64,000 nt of DNA from Arthrobacter crystallopoietes (GCF_002849715.1 NZ_CP018863.1:2356001-2420000); one strand, 5' to 3'; positions 34,685 through 45,456 are shown, counted from the stretch's first letter. The notes: generated from the letters alone by a model not told the origin. Numbers and translations: made by a program.

Positions 34685-37600
34685 CCCTCGAGCAGCCCGC
34701 GGATGTCATCGGCGGTGAGTTTCGAGGAGAACATGGCGTCGTCGTCCATCACGGATGAGAAGAGCTTGGACTTGCCCTCCTTCAGGGCCATGACCTTCTC
34801 CTCGATGGTGTTCTTGGCGACCATTCGGTAGACCATCACGTTCTTGGTCTGCCCGATCCGGTGCGTCCGGTCCACCGCCTGTGCCTCGCTGGCGGGGTTC
34901 CACCAGGGATCAAGCAGGAAGCAGTAGTCCGCCTCCGTCAGGTTCAGGCCGAAGCCGCCGGCCTTGAGGCTGATCAGGAAGACGGGCGCATGCCCTTCCT
35001 TAAAGCGGTTGATGACCTCGGCCCGTCGGCGGGTGGAGCCGTCCAGGTAGGTGTACTCGACGCCCTCGACATCGAGGCGTTCGGCTGCTTTCTTGAGGAA
35101 GCTGGTGAATTGGCTGAAGATCAGTGCCCGGTGGCCTTCCGCCAGCACATCCTCGAGCTGCTCGAAGAGGACATCCAGTTTGCTCGACGGCACATTGGCG
35201 TAGTCGTCGTGGATGAGCGAAGCATCCAGGCTCAGCATGCGCAGCAGCGTCAGCGACTGGAAAATGGTGAACCGGTTCTTGTCCATGTTGTCCACTAGGC
35301 GCATGATCTTTTGCCGCTCGCGCTGCAGGTGGGTGTCGTAAATCTTCCGGTGCTTGGCGCTGAGCTCAACCTCGAGGACCTGCTCCTGCTTGGGCGGCAG
35401 GTCCGAGGCGACCGCCTCCTTGGTGCGGCGCATCATGAGCGGCCGGATCCGACGTCGTAATCTGGCCAGCAGGTCGGTGCTGCCGCTGCGTTCAATGGGC
35501 CGCTGGTATGTGTCCGCGAATTTCAGCGCCGAGGGGAACAACCCCGGGGCCGTAATCGCGAAGATCGACCACAGCTCCATCAGATTGTTTTCCATCGGTG
35601 TACCAGTGATGGAAAGCTTGAACGGAGTCTGCAGGTGGCGGGCGGCCTGGTGTGCCTTGGTGGTGCGGTTCTTCACGAACTGCGCCTCGTCAAGAATCAG
35701 CCCGGCCCACTTCTGCTCCTGGTACTCCTCGGCGTTCAGCCGGAAGATTGTGTAGGAAGTGATAACGACGTCGGCCTCTGCCACCGTTTCGGACAGCGGG
35801 AGGCGGGTTCGTGCCTGGGTGTCGGTGATCGAGGTGACGCGCAGGCCCGGAGCGAACCGGCGGGCCTCGGTCACCCAGTTGGGTACTACGGAGGTGGGGG
35901 CGACGACGAGGAACGGGCCGACGTCGTCCGTTGCGGTTTCCTTGGCGTGAAGCATCAGTGCCAAAGCCTGCAGCGTCTTGCCCAGGCCCATGTCGTCGGC
36001 GAGGACTCCGCCGAGACGGTACCGCCACAGGAAGGCCAGCCAGTTGAACCCCTCGGCCTGGTAGGGGCGCAGCTCCGCGTGCAGCCCGGCCGGCAGCGGC
36101 GTGGGTTCCACCTGGTCAAGCTTCAGCAGCCCGCTGACCGATTGCTGCCAGGCCTGCGCCTGCTCCGTGTCCTCGGCGAGCTCCTCGAACTCGGCCCACA
36201 GCCCGGCCTGGTACCGGCTGATCTGCAGTTCGCCGCTGCCGCGGTCCTGCAGGGCCATGGCCTCATCCACCAGTTCGCGCAGCTTGTCGAACACGGGCTG
36301 TTCCAGCGACAGATAGGTCTTGTCCACCAGCAGGAGTTTTTTCTGCCCCTTGGACAGCGCCTTGAAGATGTCGCCAAAGGGGATCTTGCGGCCGGCCACT
36401 GTGACCATGACGCCCAGATCGAACCAGTCGGTCTGCTCGGTTTCCACGGTGCTAATGGTCAGTTCCGGCGTCTCAGTGAGTTCGCGGTAGTCAGGCTGCT
36501 CGCCGACGACGTCCACGCGCACGCCGTCGATCTTTTCCAACCGGGGCATGGTCTCCTGGGTGAATTCCACGGCACCCATGTCCTTAACCATGGTCTCGGC
36601 CGGAATGTGCTCAACGTGCAGGATCTTGCGGACGGCAGCCTTCAACTCGGCTTCGGCTTCTGCGTCCCGGTACCCGGTTTCCTGCGGGTCTGCTTCGAGC
36701 GGCTTGCGGGCCGCCGACTCATCGCGGCCGTATTCGAAGGCCCATTCCAGCTTCAGGCTGTTCGCCTTGCCGTAGGTCGCGGTAAGGACCAGCGACGGCG
36801 GCAGGATTTCCGGCAGCTCCACGGAGGCGTCGCTGCTGGTGACGCTGATGGTGCGCTGCAGCCGGGGGTAGACCTGTTCGAGGAACTGCGGGACGTCTTC
36901 CTCGGGAACGGCGACGGCGGCAGGCCGCTGCAGCAGCTGCTGCTCGCCTGCAGTCAACTGCTTTTGCGTGGGAGCCAGCGTGATTTGGCGCAGCACGTTG
37001 TCGTAGCTGTAGGCTCCGTGGTTGCCGATGGCGCCGGCCATTTCCAGCGGCTGCGGTGTCCCGTCGATGTAGAGCGAGGGTTCCAAGGTCAGCCCGGCCT
37101 CGGGAGCCCGGGCATCAAGGCGGAGCTCGGCGTGCCGGCCGATGATGACCGCGGTATCCGCCTTGGCGCCGAGCATGGCAATACCGAGGCGCTTGGCCTC
37201 GTCAAGCAACTGCCACAGCAGCGGGCTGCTGAACTCATCCAGGTACAGCCAGTCATTGTCTTCGCCGAAATGCAGCTGGCCGCTGGCGCGGTGGAGCGGT
37301 ACGAACTGTGAAAACCAGCGGTGCTGCTCGGGATCCAGACTCATCCCGAAGGTCTTGAAACTGATGGAATTCCATCGCAGGTTGTTCCTGACCCAGCGGT
37401 CTTTGTCGTTCCGGACCACCGGACGCACGCCCAGCTGGATCCGGTTGGTGGGAACGCGGCCGCTATGGCTCACGCCCGATCCGGGCCGCCATTGCTGGTG
37501 CGCCTGCAAGGTCTGGTCCCGCACTTCGAACTGCAGTCCCAACGGCATCAGACGGCTGCGTGTCTTGCGGCCGATGCTGCTGGCAGCGCGCTTCGGGGTG

Positions 37601-38046
37601 GACTGCGGCCCCGTTGCCAGCAACGAGTCCAGCGCCTGCTGCCACTGGGGAACGGCCGGAGAGGCCGATGCGCCGTAACCGGCAAATGGGGCGGGATCAG
37701 CGGACAGCTTGAATTCCTCGTTCGCGCGCAGATTCATCAGGTTGCCGTACAGCAGAGTGGCCGCCACGTGTTTGCAGTCGTAACCCACCGGGCAGCTGCA
37801 GGAATTATCGAGCAGGCTGTAACCGGCGTCGTGCTTCTTCTTGAGCTGGACCCGGCAGCGGTACGGAACTGCAGCCGTGCCGTTGACTCTGCTCTGCAGC
37901 ACGCCGGTGTCCGGATCCCAAGTCAGGTCCTCCACGGCATTGCCCGAGGAGTAAGCCTTGCCGCGGGCAAACGCGGCACCGCCGACATGGCGGATGATCT
38001 CGCCGGCATCCACCTGCGGAAAAGAAAGTTGGGGCACATCTTCCAT
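34681..38046 (-). CDS. SNF2-family DEAD/DEAH helicase with SWIM zinc finger
   Basis: A 1121-residue ATP-dependent DNA translocase. A SWIM zinc finger lies near the N-terminus (CSCPVGYDCKHVAATL). Next comes a long beta-rich region, then a SNF2 core: DDMGLGKTLQALAL (Walker A) near 683, LILDEAQFVKN (Walker B) near 779, and the helicase C-terminal half from about 930 with KAGGFGLNLTEAD and AVDRTHRIGQT. Bacterial SWIM-SNF2 proteins such as HepA/RapA relatives remodel nucleoprotein or transcription complexes. I use the ATG at 38046; a GTG at 38088 is possible. The stop overlaps the convergent ychJ by four bases. Confidence 0.9.
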   Translation of the reverse strand: MEDVPQLSFPQVDAGEIIRHVGGAAFARGKAYSSGNAVEDLTWDPDTGVLQSRVNGTAAVPYRCRVQLKKKHDAGYSLLDNSCSCPVGYDCKHVAATLLYGNLMNLRANEEFKLSADPAPFAGYGASASPAVPQWQQALDSLLATGPQSTPKRAASSIGRKTRSRLMPLGLQFEVRDQTLQAHQQWRPGSGVSHSGRVPTNRIQLGVRPVVRNDKDRWVRNNLRWNSISFKTFGMSLDPEQHRWFSQFVPLHRASGQLHFGEDNDWLYLDEFSSPLLWQLLDEAKRLGIAMLGAKADTAVIIGRHAELRLDARAPEAGLTLEPSLYIDGTPQPLEMAGAIGNHGAYSYDNVLRQITLAPTQKQLTAGEQQLLQRPAAVAVPEEDVPQFLEQVYPRLQRTISVTSSDASVELPEILPPSLVLTATYGKANSLKLEWAFEYGRDESAARKPLEADPQETGYRDAEAEAELKAAVRKILHVEHIPAETMVKDMGAVEFTQETMPRLEKIDGVRVDVVGEQPDYRELTETPELTISTVETEQTDWFDLGVMVTVAGRKIPFGDIFKALSKGQKKLLLVDKTYLSLEQPVFDKLRELVDEAMALQDRGSGELQISRYQAGLWAEFEELAEDTEQAQAWQQSVSGLLKLDQVEPTPLPAGLHAELRPYQAEGFNWLAFLWRYRLGGVLADDMGLGKTLQALALMLHAKETATDDVGPFLVVAPTSVVPNWVTEARRFAPGLRVTSITDTQARTRLPLSETVAEADVVITSYTIFRLNAEEYQEQKWAGLILDEAQFVKNRTTKAHQAARHLQTPFKLSITGTPMENNLMELWSIFAITAPGLFPSALKFADTYQRPIERSGSTDLLARLRRRIRPLMMRRTKEAVASDLPPKQEQVLEVELSAKHRKIYDTHLQRERQKIMRLVDNMDKNRFTIFQSLTLLRMLSLDASLIHDDYANVPSSKLDVLFEQLEDVLAEGHRALIFSQFTSFLKKAAERLDVEGVEYTYLDGSTRRRAEVINRFKEGHAPVFLISLKAGGFGLNLTEADYCFLLDPWWNPASEAQAVDRTHRIGQTKNVMVYRMVAKNTIEEKVMALKEGKSKLFSSVMDDDAMFSSKLTADDIRGLLEG

Positions 38047-38113
38047 CTTGTCACGCACCGCCGACAGGCTGTGGCCGGGTTCGCGCACGGCTCACAGCCG
38101 AGGTGGCGCGTAC

Positions 38114-39334
38114 CTATTTGCTGGCGCTTGTGCCGTTGCCCGGTTGGTCAGTGCTGCCGTCGGCATCGCTAGTGTCGCTGTCCGGTTCGAGTTCCGTTCC
38201 CGCGGCAACCGACAGGTTCGCCGGGACCTGGCTCCGGGCGCCGAGAACGGCGATGTCGCCGTCGTCGCCGATCTTCGCATTGCGGCCGACGACGACGCCA
38301 TCGTCGGCGATGACCCGGACCAGCTGGGCATCACGCCCCACCCGGACGTTGTGCAGGAGGACCGAATCCGCAACGACGGCGCCTTCTTCCACAACGGCGC
38401 CGGGGCCGATGACGCTGCGCTGTACCGTTCCGTGAACTGCAGCTCCCGCCGCGATCAGGCTGTCCTCGATCCGCGCGCCGGCGGCAATGAACGCGGGCAT
38501 CAGCTGCGGGCTGGCGGTCAGGACGGGCCATCCCGGATTATGCAGGTTGAATCCGCCGCCGTCGAGCAGCTCCATGTGCGCTTCCCAGTAGCTGGGCACC
38601 GTGCCGAGGTCGCGCCAGTACCCGTCCAGCCGGTGCTCGGCCACTACGGCTTTTTCCACTAGATGCGGGACGAGGCTGTCCCCGTAGTCCTGCAGCCCGG
38701 CCTCCGAATCTGCGAGCAGATCCATGGTGTCGAGCAGGACCTGGGCGTCGTAGAGGAATACCTCAGCGGCCACCAGTTTGCCCTGCGGTTCCTTCGGCTT
38801 GTAGTCGAATCCGTTGACCCGGCCGTCGTCGACCTGGACCACACCATAGCGGGAGGCATCGCCGTCGATCTCTGTGGTGACCATGGTCATGGCGGCGCCG
38901 GCCTGCAGGTGTGTGTCCACCAGGTCCCGGAAATCCAGCCGGTACAGGTGGTCGGCGCTGAGGACCAGGACCAGATCCGGATCGAAATCGCGGATCAGTT
39001 TGGCCTGCCGGTAGAGCGCGTCCGCGTTGCCTTCGGCGAAACCCTCGCCGTCCGCGCCCTGGTACGGCGGCAGGATCTGCAGTCCGCCGTGCGTGCGGTC
39101 AAGATCCCAGGGCCGGCCGTTGGCGATGTGGTCGTTCAGCGAATAGGGCAGGTACTGCTCCACGATCCAAACGTCCGAAATGTGGCTGTGCTTCAGATTG
39201 GACAGCGGGATGTCGATCAGGCGGTAGTGGCTGCCGAACGGGACCGAGGGTTTGGACCGCTGGTCCGTCAGCACGCCCAAGCGGCCGCCCGCCCCGCCGG
39301 CGAGAATGATTGCCAGGATACTCGGTCGTTTCAT
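38114..39334 (-). CDS. glgC: Glucose-1-phosphate adenylyltransferase
   Basis: A 406-residue nucleotidyltransferase that makes ADP-glucose from ATP and glucose 1-phosphate for glycogen or alpha-glucan synthesis. Motifs: ILAGGAGGRLGVLTDQRSKP near the start, RLIDIPLSNLKHS, VLVLSADHLYRLDFRDLV near 121-138, the substrate loop YWRDLGTVPSYWEAHMELL, and a C-terminal left-handed beta-helix. The last 35 residues are an acidic low-complexity tail rich in Asp, Ser and Thr. No glgA or branching enzyme gene is in the window. Confidence 0.92.
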   Translation of the reverse strand: MKRPSILAIILAGGAGGRLGVLTDQRSKPSVPFGSHYRLIDIPLSNLKHSHISDVWIVEQYLPYSLNDHIANGRPWDLDRTHGGLQILPPYQGADGEGFAEGNADALYRQAKLIRDFDPDLVLVLSADHLYRLDFRDLVDTHLQAGAAMTMVTTEIDGDASRYGVVQVDDGRVNGFDYKPKEPQGKLVAAEVFLYDAQVLLDTMDLLADSEAGLQDYGDSLVPHLVEKAVVAEHRLDGYWRDLGTVPSYWEAHMELLDGGGFNLHNPGWPVLTASPQLMPAFIAAGARIEDSLIAAGAAVHGTVQRSVIGPGAVVEEGAVVADSVLLHNVRVGRDAQLVRVIADDGVVVGRNAKIGDDGDIAVLGARSQVPANLSVAAGTELEPDSDTSDADGSTDQPGNGTSASK

Positions 39335-39484
39335 CTTCCAAGCCTACTGACTAACGTGCTTCGCCGGGCGAACGACGGCGGAGACTTACCTTTGGCGACA
39401 AGCACTGTTAGCGTGGAAATCACCGGCCGCAGGCTCTGCAACGCAGCCTGGGAACGCCGCCTGAGGATGAGAAGGAGAAGGCCA

Positions 39485-39907
39485 ATGAGCACTGACGCCA
39501 GCAATCCGCAAGAGGATCCGACGACCGAGCCGGAGGGGACTATCCCCAACACCGAGGACGGCGTGGGCATGGGCGCCGGCGGAGAGGAAAGCACCTTCGA
39601 ACCGGAAGAAACCCCGGAGGCCACTCCCGAGGACACCGGGCATTCGGACAGCGGTTCTGCCGGCAGCAGCAGTTCTTCCGAGAGCGGTACCGACGACCTC
39701 AACGACGGACGGCCCGCCCCGGTAGCGCACGAGGAAAGTTCGCCGGATCTGGGTGCGCCCCAGCAGGCTTCCGCCGAGGACGCATCGGCCGATCCGGAAT
39801 CAGTCGAAGTTCCGGTGGCAGGCGAACCCACGGGACCGGCAGCGGAAAAGGACCGGCAGCAGCCGGACGACCGCGGACTGACCACGGACACGTCTTCCAG
39901 CGAGTAA
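39485..39907 (+). CDS. Acidic, probably disordered protein
   Basis: A 140-residue protein composed mainly of Glu, Asp, Ser, Thr, Pro and Gly, with no hydrophobic core and no recognisable domain. A GAGAAGG ribosome site precedes the ATG at 39485 by six bases, and the frame is much longer than the acidic stretch only because it shadows glgC on the other strand. Small acidic proteins of this kind are common in Micrococcaceae; the function is unknown. It is divergent from glgC and converges on the siderophore operon. Confidence 0.65.
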   Translation: MSTDASNPQEDPTTEPEGTIPNTEDGVGMGAGGEESTFEPEETPEATPEDTGHSDSGSAGSSSSSESGTDDLNDGRPAPVAHEESSPDLGAPQQASAEDASADPESVEVPVAGEPTGPAAEKDRQQPDDRGLTTDTSSSE

Positions 39908-39970
39908 CGGGACTCAGCAGCCGTCCGTCCGGGTGGGGCGCCGGAGGGACGGCTGCTGCTTGCTTGCGTC

Positions 39971-41917
39971 CTACGGACGGAAACGCGAGAGCGGGTTGGC
40001 CAGCGTCCCCTGCAACTGCAGGCTGCCGGACGGATCGGCCAGATCGAGCATCTGCTGGTTGTTGCGCAGCTGCAGCCGGTTCAAGCAGGACAGCGTGAAC
40101 TCCGGCGCGAAAAGATCGTGCCGGGCGAAGGCGTCCGTGAGTTCGGGATGCTGCTCCTGGTATTCACTCACGACGGCGGCGACGGTGTGCCAGAACTGAA
40201 GCTGGTCCAGCTCGCCGTGCTCATGCAGGATCGCGGCGAGGAAACGGAAGAAGCAGTCGAAGACATCGGTGAAAATGGACAGCACTTTGTCCTGCTCCGG
40301 CACCTCGACCCGGATGCGCGCGGCCTCGGCCGGCACATGAACCGTGTCGCCCAGCAACACGATCTCTTCGCCGATGTCCTTCATGATGGCGCGCACCGGG
40401 ACGCCGTCCTGCAGCACCAGGATCAGGTTTTCGCCATGCGGCATGAAGACCAATTCGTAACGGTAGAAGCAGTGCAGGACCGGAACCAGGTACGCCCGCA
40501 GGTAGCGGGTCAGCCAGACTGTCGGAGACAGGCCTGAGCGGCGGATCAAAGCGGCGGCCATCGGCTGGCCGTCCGCATCCAGATGGAGCAGCGACGCCAT
40601 GGTGGCTAACTGTTCTCCCGGTGCCAGCGAGGGCATCGGACTCTCCCGCCACAGCGCCGAAAGCATCTTGCGGTGCCCGGAGCCTGCGGGCGAGCCGGCC
40701 TCGAAATAGCGGTTGCGGTAGCCCATGGCAGCGGTTTCGCGCAGGATGCTGAAGCTAAGGTCCTGCAGAGTTCCATCCGACTGGAGAAGGCGGTAGACCC
40801 AGTCGTTGATGGCGGGTGTGCTCTCCATGTAGTCGGGTGAGAGCCCGCGCATGAAGCCCATGTTCAGGACCGAGAGTGCCGTTTTGACGTAGCACTTGGT
40901 CCCGGCACTGCGGTTGAAGAACGTGCGGATCGACTGTTGTGCCTGGTAGAGATTCTCGCCGGGCCCCAGATAGACAATGTGCTGCCGGGCGATCTCGGCG
41001 GCGAAGGTGACCGTCAGTTTGTTCTCCCACTGCCAGGGATGGACCGGCATCAGCAGGTAGTCCTCCGGCGGCAGGCCACGGGAGGTCAGCTCGGCGTCGT
41101 AGACGGCCAGGGCCGCTGCACCGAGCTCGGCCTCCATATGCTCCCGGTAGCCCAGTCCGTCTATCGCGTGGAACGCCGCATGGTCCCGGTGCACGGCAAT
41201 CCACGCCAGGCGCACACTGCTGCCGGTTTCGGGTGCGTACGCGAGATAGTCGTGCAGGCCGAAACCGAGCCGGCCGTTGTTCGCGACGAAACAGGGATGC
41301 CCCTCGGACATGGACCGCTCGATGGCCTGGAAGTCCGCGGCGGGATCTGCCCCGCGCGTGACACCCTGAGCCAGCGCCGTGGAATCCGGGGCACCCGGGC
41401 GGGTCGCCGGACCCGCTGCAGTATCCCCGGCGGGATCCGCGGCCGGGCCGGAATTCTTGTAGGCATGTCCGGACAGCGTGCTGCTGATCTCCTCCAGATA
41501 GACCGGCAGCATGGCCTCGTTGATGCCGAGGGTCCGGCGGAACTCGGTGATGAAGTCGAGGGCATCGAGGGGCCGCTCCGCTCCGTCGATCACGCGGTGG
41601 ATACTGGCAGCGGGGATCAGCCAGTGGCCCAGCTCCAGCAGTTCGGCGGCGAAGAGATACTGCACCCGCCCGTCGTCGGAGACCAGCCGGTAGGCGCCGC
41701 CGCCGCGGGGTTCGGGTATGAAGATCCGCTCGTGCGAGAACTCGGACAGGGCTTTCCGGACCAGATGGCGGTTCGCCGCGGCCCAGCGGGCCGGTGTCAG
41801 ATGGACAGGCTCACCAGCGGTGGGCCCGGGGGTCGTGACGTTCTCCCAGGCACCGGGGTGAAATGCGGCGTCGTGGGTTGGCAGGGGAGCGGGGCGGGAA
41901 TCGGCTGCGGTAGTCAT
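39971..41917 (-). CDS. desD: Desferrioxamine synthetase (IucA/IucC, NIS type)
   Basis: A 648-residue NRPS-independent siderophore synthetase. It would use ATP to couple N-hydroxy-N-succinyl-cadaverine units into a desferrioxamine. Family segments include SEGHPCFVANNGRLGFG and LMPVHPWQWENK. KCYVKTALSVLNMGFMRGLS, VLHCFYRYELVFMPHGENLI and QDGVPVRAIMKDIGEEI follow. A far longer frame exists upstream, but I start at the ATG at 41917, which has AAGGAG seven bases before it and overlaps the stop of the acyltransferase gene. It is the last gene of the four-gene operon. Confidence 0.9.
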   Translation of the reverse strand: MTTAADSRPAPLPTHDAAFHPGAWENVTTPGPTAGEPVHLTPARWAAANRHLVRKALSEFSHERIFIPEPRGGGAYRLVSDDGRVQYLFAAELLELGHWLIPAASIHRVIDGAERPLDALDFITEFRRTLGINEAMLPVYLEEISSTLSGHAYKNSGPAADPAGDTAAGPATRPGAPDSTALAQGVTRGADPAADFQAIERSMSEGHPCFVANNGRLGFGLHDYLAYAPETGSSVRLAWIAVHRDHAAFHAIDGLGYREHMEAELGAAALAVYDAELTSRGLPPEDYLLMPVHPWQWENKLTVTFAAEIARQHIVYLGPGENLYQAQQSIRTFFNRSAGTKCYVKTALSVLNMGFMRGLSPDYMESTPAINDWVYRLLQSDGTLQDLSFSILRETAAMGYRNRYFEAGSPAGSGHRKMLSALWRESPMPSLAPGEQLATMASLLHLDADGQPMAAALIRRSGLSPTVWLTRYLRAYLVPVLHCFYRYELVFMPHGENLILVLQDGVPVRAIMKDIGEEIVLLGDTVHVPAEAARIRVEVPEQDKVLSIFTDVFDCFFRFLAAILHEHGELDQLQFWHTVAAVVSEYQEQHPELTDAFARHDLFAPEFTLSCLNRLQLRNNQQMLDLADPSGSLQLQGTLANPLSRFRP

Positions 41918-42447
41918 GATCGGACTCCTTCGATGGCTTGGCTGAATTGTTCGTGGGTGCAGAAACTGAGCAGGGCGTCCTTGTCCGGAAGGGTGAGGAC
42001 CCGGTCCTGCCGGAAACCCATGCGGGCGTTGAGGGCGAGGATCTTGGCATTGCGCACGTCCGGCTCGACCACCACCCGTTCGGTTCCGGGCCGCTCGAAG
42101 AGGAACTGCATAACGCTGCGGAAGACGGCCGCGGTGTAGCCGGTGCGCGGAACCTCCGGCGGCCCGACCAGCAGATGCATGCCGACGTCGCCGGGTAGCA
42201 CGTCGTAGCGGCCGGCCAGTGGTGAGTGCAGCGGGTCGTAGCATTCGAGCAGGAAGGCGGGGACACCGCCGTCGCACCCTAGCCAGGCTTCGTGGTGCGG
42301 ATCGGCGGCAATCTTCGTGTGCTCGTCGGCGACGTCGCCGACGGTGGCGTCCAGCATGTCCCAGAAACGTGCGTATTCCTGCGTGACCCAACTGTGCAGG
42401 ACGGGTGCGTGAGCAGTGGGATCAACGGGCTCAAAGGTGAAGTTCAC
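41914..42447 (-). CDS. desC: Siderophore acyltransferase (GNAT, DesC/IucB type)
   Basis: A 177-residue acyltransferase that would transfer succinyl or acetyl from CoA to N-hydroxycadaverine. The RhbD/IucB-type layout is visible: [15 protein letters not shown] near 18-32, the [16 protein letters not shown] segment, [12 protein letters not shown] near 85-96 and the acetyl-CoA region [20 protein letters not shown]. It overlaps desB and desD by four bases on each side, so the operon is translationally coupled. Confidence 0.88.
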   Translation of the reverse strand: MNFTFEPVDPTAHAPVLHSWVTQEYARFWDMLDATVGDVADEHTKIAADPHHEAWLGCDGGVPAFLLECYDPLHSPLAGRYDVLPGDVGMHLLVGPPEVPRTGYTAAVFRSVMQFLFERPGTERVVVEPDVRNAKILALNARMGFRQDRVLTLPDKDALLSFCTHEQFSQAIEGVRS

Positions 42448-43847
42448 AGCGCCACCTCGGCCGCCAGCGGAGCAGCCAGCGGAGCACTCAGTGGAGCGGC
42501 CGGGACGGCGACATCGGCCGGTGCCGCCTCAGGCTGAAGGCCGGACGCAGCGGCCGGGGGAACACCGAACTCCTGGAACGCGATGCGCCGCTCCACCGGG
42601 TAGTACTCCCAGCCGAGCATCTCGCGGATGATGCAGGAATTCCGGTACGCGGCCATGCCCAGATCCGGCGTGACGAAGCCGTGCGTGTGCAGTTCCGCAT
42701 TCTGCACGAAAATCTCGCCGGGCTCGACGCCGATGCCGTAGCCGCGGTCCACGTCGAACCTGCCCTGCCCATCCCGGCGGATCCGCCGCTCAATACCGGC
42801 CAGGAAATCCGGTTCCCGGTAGGTATAGCCGGTGCCAAGAACGACGGCGGCGCTTGCCACTGTGAATCTCCGGCCCTGTTCGAGGTGGTGCAGTTCGAGC
42901 GTGTGGAGTCCGGTAGCCGGGTTGTAATCCGCCGCTTCCAGTGCGGAGTTGGTCAGCAGCCGGGTGCGCACTGGGCCCGCCAGGCTCTTGGTGTAGAGCA
43001 GGTCGTAGATGTCGTTGACCAGCGCGCCGTCGATGCCCTTGTACAGATTGTGCTGGTTGGCATTGAGGCCGGAACGGGTTTCCGGCGGCAGGGCGTGGAA
43101 GTAGTCCACGTAGTCCGGGGAGGTCATTTCCAAGGTCAGCTTGCTGTACTCGAGCGGGAAGAACCGGCCCGAGCGGGTGACCCAGTTCAGCTCATAGCCG
43201 CAGGTATCGATGTCCTGCAGCAGGTCGTAATACAGCTCGGCGGCGCTCTGGCCGCTGCCGACGATGGTGATGCTGGCGCTGTCCTGCAGTTCGCGTTTGC
43301 GCTCCGCGTACTGCGAGTTGTGCAGCGCGGTTCCGCCGGAGGCGAGGATGCCGCGGCAGGACTCCGGGACAAAGGGCGCCGTCCCGGTTCCCAGCACCAG
43401 CCGGCGGGCGCGGCTGACGGTTTCCCCGCCGCTGCGGGCGTTGCGCGAGCGGACTTCGTAAACGCCGTCGTCATAGCCGACGTGGATCACGCGCTCGCCG
43501 AACCGGACGTTGGGCAGCTTGGCCGCCACCCACTGACAGTACTGGTTGAATTCCGCGCGGAGGGGGTAGAAGTTTTCGCGGATGTAGAACGGATACAGCC
43601 GTCCGGTGTCCTTCAGATAATTCAGGAAGGAGTACGACGACGTGGGGTCGGCGAGGGTGACCAGGTCGGCCAGGAACGGCACCTGCAGATGGGCATCCTG
43701 GAGCAGCATGCCGGGATGCCAATCGAAGCCGGGGCGGGCGTCGAGGAACAGGCCGTCGAGCTCGGGGATGGGTTCCGTGAGCGCGGCCAGGCCCAGGTTG
43801 AAGGGACCGACGCCGATGGCAATGAAGTCGTGGATTTTGGTGTTCAT
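42444..43847 (-). CDS. desB: Cadaverine/lysine N-monooxygenase (DesB/IucD type)
   Basis: A 467-residue FAD- and NADPH-dependent N-hydroxylating monooxygenase. The FAD motif [12 protein letters not shown] is at residues 12-23, a substrate/FAD loop [21 protein letters not shown] near 45-65 (read in parts), the NADPH motif [15 protein letters not shown] near 206-220, and the C-terminal [20 protein letters not shown]. About 35 residues at the C-terminus are Ala/Pro-rich. It would hydroxylate cadaverine made by DesA. Confidence 0.9.
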   Translation of the reverse strand: MNTKIHDFIAIGVGPFNLGLAALTEPIPELDGLFLDARPGFDWHPGMLLQDAHLQVPFLADLVTLADPTSSYSFLNYLKDTGRLYPFYIRENFYPLRAEFNQYCQWVAAKLPNVRFGERVIHVGYDDGVYEVRSRNARSGGETVSRARRLVLGTGTAPFVPESCRGILASGGTALHNSQYAERKRELQDSASITIVGSGQSAAELYYDLLQDIDTCGYELNWVTRSGRFFPLEYSKLTLEMTSPDYVDYFHALPPETRSGLNANQHNLYKGIDGALVNDIYDLLYTKSLAGPVRTRLLTNSALEAADYNPATGLHTLELHHLEQGRRFTVASAAVVLGTGYTYREPDFLAGIERRIRRDGQGRFDVDRGYGIGVEPGEIFVQNAELHTHGFVTPDLGMAAYRNSCIIREMLGWEYYPVERRIAFQEFGVPPAAASGLQPEAAPADVAVPAAPLSAPLAAPLAAEVAL

Positions 43848-45391
43848 GCACGCACTCCCGCCAGGTAGCCGGCGCCGATGCTCCGGACCAGGGTGAGGAT
43901 CTCCTGCAGGTCTTCCAGCGTGGTCTCCGCGTTGAGCAGGGTGAACTTCAGGTAGTGCCGGCCATCAACCTTGGTCCCGGCAATGACCGCTTTGCCCGAA
44001 GCGAAGATGGCCTGGCGGATGTGGAGGTTGAGGGCGTCTGCCGTTTCTCCGTCGAGGCCTTCCGGAGCCTGCGGCAGGTAGCGGAAGACCAAGGTGCTCA
44101 GCTGGGCAGGGGCGGCGAGCTCGAAGTCCGGGTCGTGTGCCAGCAGTTCGCCGGTCTGCCGGGCGAGGTCGATCGACTCATCCAGCAAGGCACCGATACC
44201 GTCCGGTCCCATGATGCGCAGGGTCAGCCAGAGCTTGAGCGCGTCGAAGCGGCGGGTGGTCTGGATACTCTTGTCCACTTGATTGAGGGACGCTGCGCCG
44301 GCCGCGCTCTGCGGGTTCAGATAATCCGCGTAGTAGGCCACGTGCCCCAGCATGGCGCCGTCGCGCACAAGGATGGCGCTTGAGCTAACCGGCTGGAAGA
44401 AGGTCTTGTGGTAATCCACCGTGACCGAGTCCGCGGCCCCGATCCCGTCCAGCAAGTGCCTGTGCCGCAGCGAGGTGAGGAGTCCGCCGCCATAGGCCGC
44501 GTCGACGTGGAGCCACGCGCCGAACTCCTCTGCCAGCGTTGACAGGGCGGCGAGGGGATCGATACTGCCGAAGTCGGTGGTACCCGCCGTTGCCACGATG
44601 GCCAGCGGGACCTCGCCCCGGGCACGGCTGGCCGCAAGCGCCTCTTTCAAGGCAGCCGGGTCCATCCGCTGGTGAGCGTCGCACCCAACCTGGATGACGC
44701 CGTCGTACCCCAGACCCAGGAGCGAGGCGGACTTTTCGATGCTGAAATGGCTGGCCTCGGAGGCGAAAATCCGCAGCCTGTCCAGCAGGCCGGGCAGGCG
44801 CTCGGAGGCAAGGGCCGGATCTTGCCGAAGCCGGCTGACGGCATGGTTGCGGGCGATCAGCAGGGCCTGCAAGTTGGACTGCGTGCCGCCGCTGGTGAAC
44901 ACGCCATCGGCCGCCGGTCCCAGCGCCAACCGGCCGGCAGTCCAGTCGATCAAGCGGCGTTCCATCAGTGTGGCGCCGGCGCTCTGGTCCCAGGTGTCCA
45001 GCGAGGAATTCACCGCCGCGAGGACGGCCTCACCCACGAGCGCGGGGATAACCACCGGGCAGTTCAGGTGGGCCGCGTACTTGCTGTCGTGGAAGTAGAC
45101 GGCGTCGCGAAGGTAGAGGGCTTCGAGCTCTTCCAGCGCAGCGGCAGTGTCTGCCAGCGGGGCTTCCAGATCGACGGCCTCCACCACGGGAGCCAGCTGT
45201 GCCGGCGCGATTCCGGTGAACGGCCTGTCGACGCGGGAAACCTTTGTAGCAACGAGATTGACTGCCTGCAGCACATCGGCCACATAGCGCGGGGAATTGC
45301 GGGTGTTGAAGAGCTGGTTGCTGGCGCCGAGGGCCAGTTCAATCCGCGAGCCGAAGTCGGCCCGCTCTTCCGTTTGGGGCAGCAAAGTCAT
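43844..45391 (-). CDS. desA: PLP-dependent lysine decarboxylase (DesA type)
   Basis: A 515-residue group II PLP decarboxylase, the first gene of the siderophore operon, expected to make cadaverine from lysine. Visible motifs: [20 protein letters not shown] near 163-182, [27 protein letters not shown] near 268-280, [11 protein letters not shown], and the PLP lysine in [12 protein letters not shown]. The order desA-desB-desC-desD matches Streptomyces. An iron-box palindrome lies immediately upstream of its start. Confidence 0.9.
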   Translation of the reverse strand: MTLLPQTEERADFGSRIELALGASNQLFNTRNSPRYVADVLQAVNLVATKVSRVDRPFTGIAPAQLAPVVEAVDLEAPLADTAAALEELEALYLRDAVYFHDSKYAAHLNCPVVIPALVGEAVLAAVNSSLDTWDQSAGATLMERRLIDWTAGRLALGPAADGVFTSGGTQSNLQALLIARNHAVSRLRQDPALASERLPGLLDRLRIFASEASHFSIEKSASLLGLGYDGVIQVGCDAHQRMDPAALKEALAASRARGEVPLAIVATAGTTDFGSIDPLAALSTLAEEFGAWLHVDAAYGGGLLTSLRHRHLLDGIGAADSVTVDYHKTFFQPVSSSAILVRDGAMLGHVAYYADYLNPQSAAGAASLNQVDKSIQTTRRFDALKLWLTLRIMGPDGIGALLDESIDLARQTGELLAHDPDFELAAPAQLSTLVFRYLPQAPEGLDGETADALNLHIRQAIFASGKAVIAGTKVDGRHYLKFTLLNAETTLEDLQEILTLVRSIGAGYLAGVRA

Positions 45392-45425
45392 CAGCAGACT
45401 CCCTGAGGTAGCCGGGGAAAAGGAA

Positions 45426-45456
45426 CAAAGGTAACCCTTACTTAGGCTTACCTTTG
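45426..45456 (-). promoter_or_regulatory. DtxR/IdeR/DmdR-type iron box upstream of desA
   Basis: CAAAGGTAACC and GGCTTACCTTTG form an inverted repeat across this segment, 35 bases upstream of the desA start. The right part, TTAGGCTTACCT, agrees with the actinobacterial iron-box consensus TTAGGTTAGGCTAACCTAA in its centre and right arm. It is consistent with iron-dependent repression of desABCD. Confidence 0.7.
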
